In this document: positions 60,168 through 64,000 of the stretch, in pieces | Numbering within the stretch: the stretch's first letter is position 1 | How the letters are laid out: each line of letters begins with the position of its first letter | Source: Microbacterium sp. CBA3102 | GTDB lineage: Bacteria > Actinomycetota > Actinomycetes > Actinomycetales > Microbacteriaceae | NCBI RefSeq assembly: GCF_007954505.1 | Contig: NZ_CP042412.1 | Location: forward strand, 434,001 to 498,000 | Direction: 5' to 3' | Length of the DNA: 64,000 bases | Notes under the pieces: model-generated | Databases searched by the model: none | Told to the model about the DNA's origin: nothing | The model's input: the letters and a program-made list of their open reading frames with translations, nothing else | Program-made: the position numbers and the translations under genes

Positions 60168-61226
60168 ATGAGCGACTGGACCAGCACCGCGATCGCCCTG
60201 CTGGAAGCCGATGCCAACCGCAGCGCCGACACGCATCTGCACCTCTTCCCGCTCCCGCCCGAATGGGGCATCGACCTGTATCTCAAGGATGAGTCCGTGC
60301 ACCCCACCGGCTCCCTCAAGCACCGCCTCGCGCGCTCGCTCATCCTCTACGGCCTGGTCAACGGACGCATCCGCGAAGACACCACGCTCGTGGAGTCCTC
60401 GAGCGGATCGACCGCCGTCTCCGAGGCCTACTTCGCTCGGATGCTCGGGCTGAAGTTCATCACGGTCGTGCCGCGCTCGACGGTGCAGGAGAAGATCGAC
60501 CTCATCGAGTTCTACGGCGGCACCTGCCACTTCGTCGACCGCGCCGAGGACATGTCTTCCGAGGCGCAGCGCCTCGCGTCCGACTGCACCGGCCACTACC
60601 TCGACCAGTTCACGTTCGCCGAGCGCGCGACCGACTGGCGCGGCAACAACAACATCGCCGAGAGCGTGTTCAGCCAGCTCGCCCAGGAGCGGCATCCGAT
60701 CCCCACGTGGATCGTCACGGGTGCAGGCACCGGCGGCACGAGCGCGACCTTCGGACGCTACGTGAAGTACCGTCGGCATGACACCAAGGTCGCGGTCGTG
60801 GACCCCGAGGGTTCCGCCTTCTACGACGGATGGGCCGGCACCGTGGATCCGCCCGCCGGCCGCCCGAGCCGCATCGAGGGGATCGGTCGCCCGCGGGTAG
60901 AGGCCTCGTTCGTGCCCACCGTGATCGACGAGATGATCCGTGTCCCCGATGCCGGCTCGATCGCCGCGATCCGCCTGTTGCGCGAGCGCACCCTGCACTG
61001 GGCGGGCGGGTCGACCGGCACGAACCTCTACGGCGCGTTCCAGCTGATCGCCCGGATGCGCGCCGCGGGTGAGACCGGCAGCGTCGTGACCCTGATCTGC
61101 GACAGCGGCATCCGCTACGCCGGCACCTACTATTCGGACGAGTGGGTGGCGCAGCAGGGGTGGGACCTCGCCCCGCACCGCGCACGGCTGGAAGGCTTCC
61201 TGGAGACCGGCGACTGGGCAGAGTGA
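60168..61226 (+). CDS. cds1: PLP-dependent cysteine desulfhydrase (Cds1-like)
   Basis: A 352-residue fold-type II PLP protein of the cysteine synthase group. Seen: [31 protein letters not shown] with the Schiff-base Lys51, [28 protein letters not shown] for cofactor binding, and [19 protein letters not shown], a glycine-rich phosphate loop. The long C-terminus ([20 protein letters not shown]) matches the actinobacterial Cds1 L-cysteine desulfhydrase. It releases sulfide from cysteine. It follows the GntR gene by 22 bp, but its metabolic link to the sugar operon is unclear. Confidence 0.85.
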   Translation: MSDWTSTAIALLEADANRSADTHLHLFPLPPEWGIDLYLKDESVHPTGSLKHRLARSLILYGLVNGRIREDTTLVESSSGSTAVSEAYFARMLGLKFITVVPRSTVQEKIDLIEFYGGTCHFVDRAEDMSSEAQRLASDCTGHYLDQFTFAERATDWRGNNNIAESVFSQLAQERHPIPTWIVTGAGTGGTSATFGRYVKYRRHDTKVAVVDPEGSAFYDGWAGTVDPPAGRPSRIEGIGRPRVEASFVPTVIDEMIRVPDAGSIAAIRLLRERTLHWAGGSTGTNLYGAFQLIARMRAAGETGSVVTLICDSGIRYAGTYYSDEWVAQQGWDLAPHRARLEGFLETGDWAE

Positions 61227-61230
61227 CGGT

Positions 61231-61755
61231 TCAGCTCGACGAGCGGCGCCACCACCGCCGCCGAGGGGCCGCTGGAGTCGACGGCGTCGGCGCGGTCGCG
61301 CCATCGGGCTTCCGCCGCCGACGGCGCCACTCGTCGACCTCCGCATCCACGTCTCGGAGCGGCGTGACGACCGGGGGCCCGCCCGTCAACTGCATCCGCG
61401 CCACACGGATGCGGGAGTTGAAGTCCTCCACGTGCCGACGCACGTCTTCTTCCTGAGAGTAGGTGTCGAGGACGGCTCGAAGGTTCGCGTCCTCCGTGCG
61501 CAGCTGGAACACCGGCGGCGCCAGACCCGTGAGGTTCTCCCGCTCGATCTTCTGCCGGATCCACCAGTCGGGGTCGTGCGTGCGGCCGAGATTCTCGATG
61601 GGCTTTCCCGCACCGGGCAGATCGTCGAACTCGCCGCGACGGATCGCCATCTGGATGTTCAGCTCGACCGCGGCCCAGCGTTCCTCGGTCGTCGACCATC
61701 GCGGCGGGCCCCCGGCACCGGCGGTGTCACCCTCGTCTTCCTCGGCGTCATGCAT
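61231..61755 (-). CDS. DnaJ-related DUF1992 protein
   Basis: A 174-residue protein of the DUF1992 (DnaJ homologue subfamily C member 28-like) family. Seen: the conserved core AVELNIQMAIRRGEFDDLPGAGKPIENLGRTHDPDWWIRQKIERENLTGLAPPVFQLR, with a helical C-terminal part EEDVRRHVEDFNSRIRVARMQLTGGPP and an Arg-rich tail. No J-domain is present. The ATG at 61755 with AAGGGGG ahead was used; upstream sequence looks non-coding. The role is not established. Converges on cds1. Confidence 0.85.
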   Translation of the reverse strand: MHDAEEDEGDTAGAGGPPRWSTTEERWAAVELNIQMAIRRGEFDDLPGAGKPIENLGRTHDPDWWIRQKIERENLTGLAPPVFQLRTEDANLRAVLDTYSQEEDVRRHVEDFNSRIRVARMQLTGGPPVVTPLRDVDAEVDEWRRRRRKPDGATAPTPSTPAAPRRRWWRRSSS

Positions 61756-61864
61756 CAGCAGCCCCCTTCGATGGCGTGCTCGATTCACTGTGGAGGCTAC
61801 CCGAATCACGGGGGCACTCGGTAAGTTCGCCGACCATCCCCGGACTCCCCCGTACGCTGGCCGC

Positions 61865-62380
61865 ATGACTACTCTGATCCTCACCGTCGCGGGTGCAGAC
61901 CGTCCGGGCCTCGTCGCCGCCGTCGCCGATGTCGTGGACGCGTACGGCGGAAACTGGGAGAACAGCTCGCTGGCCGAACTCGCCGGCACGTTCGCCGGTG
62001 TCATCGAGGTCTCGGTCGCCGACGACAAGGAGGCCGAGCTGACCTCCGCCCTGCGCGGCCTGCAGGGTCAGGGGCTGCTGACCCTGGCCGTGCTCACCGG
62101 CACCCCGGAGACCGTCGCCGCGGACGATCGGCTGCTCGAGATCCAGGTGCTCGGCAACGACCGCCCCGGCATCGTGCGGGAGATCTCGACCGTGTTGAGC
62201 ACGCACGCACTGAGCATCGAGGAGCTGGCCACCGAGACCCGGGATGCCGCGATGGCGGGCGGCCGTCTGTTCGAAGCCTCGGTGGTCGCGAAGGTCCCCG
62301 CGACCGTCGACCTCGACGTCCTGCGCGCCGACCTCGAGCGCCTGGCCACCGAGATCCAGGTCGACATCACCGTCAGCTGA
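61865..62380 (+). CDS. two-ACT-domain protein (GcvR-like)
   Basis: A 171-residue protein with two tandem ACT domains: LILTVAGADRPGLVAAVADVVDAYGGNWENSSLAELAGTFAGVIEVSVADD (residues 3-53) and LLEIQVLGNDRPGIVREISTVLSTHALSIEELATETRDAAMAGGRLFEASVVAKVPA (residues 90-146). It resembles the GcvR family, in which ACT domains bind glycine or other amino acids. No DNA-binding domain is present. ATG at 61865 was selected by the match of the first strand to the domain. It stands alone between divergent DUF1992 and an FCD regulator. Confidence 0.86.
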   Translation: MTTLILTVAGADRPGLVAAVADVVDAYGGNWENSSLAELAGTFAGVIEVSVADDKEAELTSALRGLQGQGLLTLAVLTGTPETVAADDRLLEIQVLGNDRPGIVREISTVLSTHALSIEELATETRDAAMAGGRLFEASVVAKVPATVDLDVLRADLERLATEIQVDITVS

Positions 62381-62430
62381 CCCGAGACCCCCGCACCTCG
62401 CCGACGCCCCCGCCAGCACACGTCACTCCG

Positions 62431-62510
62431 CGGGGGTGTCGACGCGCAGAGGGGGTGTCGGCCTCCCGAGACGGGGTCTCGACGCGCAGAGGGGGTGTCG
62501 ACGCGCAGAC
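62431..62510. repeat. 22-bp direct repeat with 40-bp period
   Basis: TCGACGCGCAGAGGGGGTGT plus CG occurs at 62439-62460 and 62479-62500, exactly 40 bp apart, with a third partial copy (TCGACGCGCAGA) at 62498-62509. It lies between the ACT-domain gene and the FCD regulator gene, both of which end here. No gene is seen in it. Confidence 0.7.
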
Positions 62511-63194
62511 TCAGTCCTCGAGGCCGGAGTAGCGCCGGACCCAGTACTCCGTGTACGCGACATGCGCCGAGGCCGCGGCGCTCGCGGCGACAGGATCCGC
62601 CGCCGCCAGGCCGCGCAGGATCGCGCGGTGCCCCGCATCCGAGTGGATCTTGAGCTCGGCCGCATCCTCGGGATCGGAGATGCGATACGCCCGCGAACGC
62701 GAACGCAACACGTCGATCAGGCTGGTCAGCGCCTCGTTCCCCGCCACCCCGGAGATCGCCATGTGGAACTCATGGTCGAGGCGCGACTGCACCTCGAAGT
62801 CGGTGGTCGCCTCGATCTCGTCGAGCACGCGGTCCAGGGACTCCACGGTCTCGTCGTCGATGCGGGCGGCGGCGAGCGCGGCGGCATGCGGTTCGAGCAC
62901 CCGGCGCAGCTCGGTGAGTTCGAGCACCCCCGCCATCGGCAGCAGTCCGACCGTGAGTGACAGGCTGCCGATCAGGTCGGCCGCGCGCAGTTCGCTGACA
63001 TAGCTCCCCGATCCGTGCCGGGTGTCGAGCACACCGAGTGCGGCCAGCATCCGGATCGCCTCGCGGAGAGAGCCGCGGGAGACACCGAGCCGTTCACACA
63101 GTTCCCCTTCACTCGGCAGCCGGTCCCCCGGCCGCAGCGCACCGTCGGCGATCAGCGCCCGCAACCCGTGCAGCGCCGTGTCGAGTGCGCTCAT
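62511..63194 (-). CDS. GntR/FCD family regulator
   Basis: A 227-residue regulator. Seen: RALIADGALRPGDRLPSEGELCERLGVSRGSLREAIRMLAALGVLDTRHGSGSYVSELRA (winged helix), then an FCD domain with LTELRRVLEPHAAALAA and LDHEFHMAISGVAGNEALTSLIDVLRS. ATG at 63194 is preceded by an AGAGGAT ribosome site. It is divergent from the aminotransferase gene at the window edge and probably controls it through the palindrome at 63321. Confidence 0.88.
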   Translation of the reverse strand: MSALDTALHGLRALIADGALRPGDRLPSEGELCERLGVSRGSLREAIRMLAALGVLDTRHGSGSYVSELRAADLIGSLSLTVGLLPMAGVLELTELRRVLEPHAAALAAARIDDETVESLDRVLDEIEATTDFEVQSRLDHEFHMAISGVAGNEALTSLIDVLRSRSRAYRISDPEDAAELKIHSDAGHRAILRGLAAADPVAASAAASAHVAYTEYWVRRYSGLED

Positions 63195-63320
63195 CGTGAT
63201 CCTCTCTGACACTCCCCACCCCTCGTGAAGTCTGGCGGAACTCCCCTTCGCAGGGAACTCGTATGACAACTATGTTTCATCCTTCCTGTTTTCGTGGCAG
63301 TTTTCGCGCTCGTGTGGCAA

Positions 63321-63335
63321 AGTTGTGCAACAACT
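63321..63335. promoter_or_regulatory. AGTTGT-GCA-ACAACT operator
   Basis: Perfect 15-bp palindrome with six-bp arms, 24 bp before the aminotransferase start. Palindromes with a TTGT...ACAA core suit FCD-type GntR regulators, so the divergent GntR protein is the candidate binder. Confidence 0.65.
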
Positions 63336-63359
63336 CGCCCCACTCATCGATGAGGACTG

Positions 63360-64000
63360 ATGCCCGCACCGTTGTTCCCCGCACCGCTCACGCTGAACTC
63401 CGGCGTGCGCGCCCGTGACGCCTGGCCCCTCGACCCGTCGGTGATCCACCTCAACCACGGATCCTTCGGCGCGGTCCCCTCCGCCGTCGTCGCGCATCAG
63501 GACGCTCTTCGCCGCCGCGCGGATCTCAGCCCGGTCGAGTGGTTCCCCCGCATCGCGGAGCGTGTGCAGGATGCCCGCGAACGCACCGCGCCCTTCGTGG
63601 GTGCCCGGACGGAGGACAGTGTCTTCGTCCCCAACGCCTCCGCCGCTGCCACCGTGGTCTACAACGCGCTGCAGTTGGAAGCCGGGGACGAGATCCTCGT
63701 CACCGACCAGGGCTACGGTGCCATCACCATGGGGGCCGAGCGCCTCGCCCGCCGGTTCGGCGCCCGCGTCCGCACGGTCGCCCTCCCGCTGCTCTCCTCC
63801 GACGACGAGATCGTGCAGCTCTTCGCCGATCATCTCTCCCCCCGCACCCGTCTGATCGTGGTCGACCAGATCACGTCGCCGACCGCACGGATGCTGCCCA
63901 CACGCCGCATCGCCGAGGCGGCGGCCGAGCGCGGGGTGCGCACGCTCGTCGACGGCGCTCACGCCCCCGGCCTCGTCCCGGACGCGGCTGCCGTCGCGGG
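63360..64000 (+). CDS. class V aminotransferase/isopenicillin N epimerase-like protein, partial
   Basis: PLP-dependent class V aminotransferase-fold enzyme, cut by the window edge after about 213 codons. Seen: VIHLNHGSFGAVPSAVVAHQDALRRRADLSPVEWFPR near the N-terminus, a PLP-binding segment VFVPNASAAATVVYNAL, and the acidic PLP-ring contact in TLVDGAHAPG. The Schiff-base Lys should lie beyond the edge. An AGGA ribosome site precedes the ATG at 63360. The class includes epimerases, desulfurases and aminotransferases; function unknown. Probably regulated by the divergent GntR. Confidence 0.82.
   Translation, partial: MPAPLFPAPLTLNSGVRARDAWPLDPSVIHLNHGSFGAVPSAVVAHQDALRRRADLSPVEWFPRIAERVQDARERTAPFVGARTEDSVFVPNASAAATVVYNALQLEAGDEILVTDQGYGAITMGAERLARRFGARVRTVALPLLSSDDEIVQLFADHLSPRTRLIVVDQITSPTARMLPTRRIAEAAAERGVRTLVDGAHAPGLVPDAAAVA

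Overview
The window is a 64-kb piece of a high-GC actinobacterial chromosome. Dense, tightly packed operons, many GTG starts, ATGA/TGATG start-stop overlaps, and the gene families present (CutC, full-length PutA, PntAB, EtfAB, MmsA/MmsB, PrpDBC, many GntR/LacI regulators and sugar ABC importers) fit the family Microbacteriaceae, most likely Microbacterium. This assignment is an inference from gene content; no rRNA or tRNA gene is visible. The region is almost entirely metabolic. I see no prophage, insertion sequence, CRISPR array or defence locus.

Layout. 1-7.7 kb: alpha/beta hydrolase (cut by the window edge), cutC, a MarR regulator with an MFS exporter, a small acidic protein, a dimethylargininase-like enzyme with ornithine aminotransferase, and a membrane protein/XRE regulator/MDR dehydrogenase operon. 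7.9-14.6 kb: putA and the proton-translocating transhydrogenase pntAB. 14.7-22.3 kb: thioesterase, GNAT, thiolase, an unusual b-type cytochrome next to etfAB, then MarR, SRPBCC and YdeI-like genes. 22.3-27.4 kb: a 124-bp direct repeat around a small membrane protein gene, then a valine/isobutyrate operon (mmsA, acyl-CoA dehydrogenase, mmsB, enoyl-CoA hydratase). 28.5-34.7 kb: GH51 arabinofuranosidase, a sugar ABC importer without its own ATPase, and a LacI regulator. 34.7-39.1 kb: the methylcitrate operon (GntR, prpD, prpB, prpC).

40-61 kb is a sugar-catabolism island with three linked parts. (i) An operon of cupin-type sugar-phosphate isomerase, FGGY kinase, 2-hydroxyacid dehydrogenase, shikimate-dehydrogenase-like protein and phosphotriesterase-family hydrolase, facing a ribose-type ABC importer and a ketose 3-epimerase/LacI pair. 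(ii) A non-phosphorylative L-fucose pathway: aldose dehydrogenase, fuconolactonase, fuconate dehydratase, SDR, fumarylacetoacetate-hydrolase-family enzyme and a GntR regulator. (iii) An FSA-like transaldolase, ribokinase, RbsD, a GntR/UTRA regulator and a Cds1-type PLP enzyme. Identical palindromic motifs in front of distant operons suggest these are one or two regulons. The substrate of part (i) is not evident and may represent an undescribed pathway.

The other notable theme is intergenic: several families of palindromic elements with conserved ends, variable cores and nearly constant length (86 bp, about 60 bp, 58 bp), almost always at operon 3' ends.
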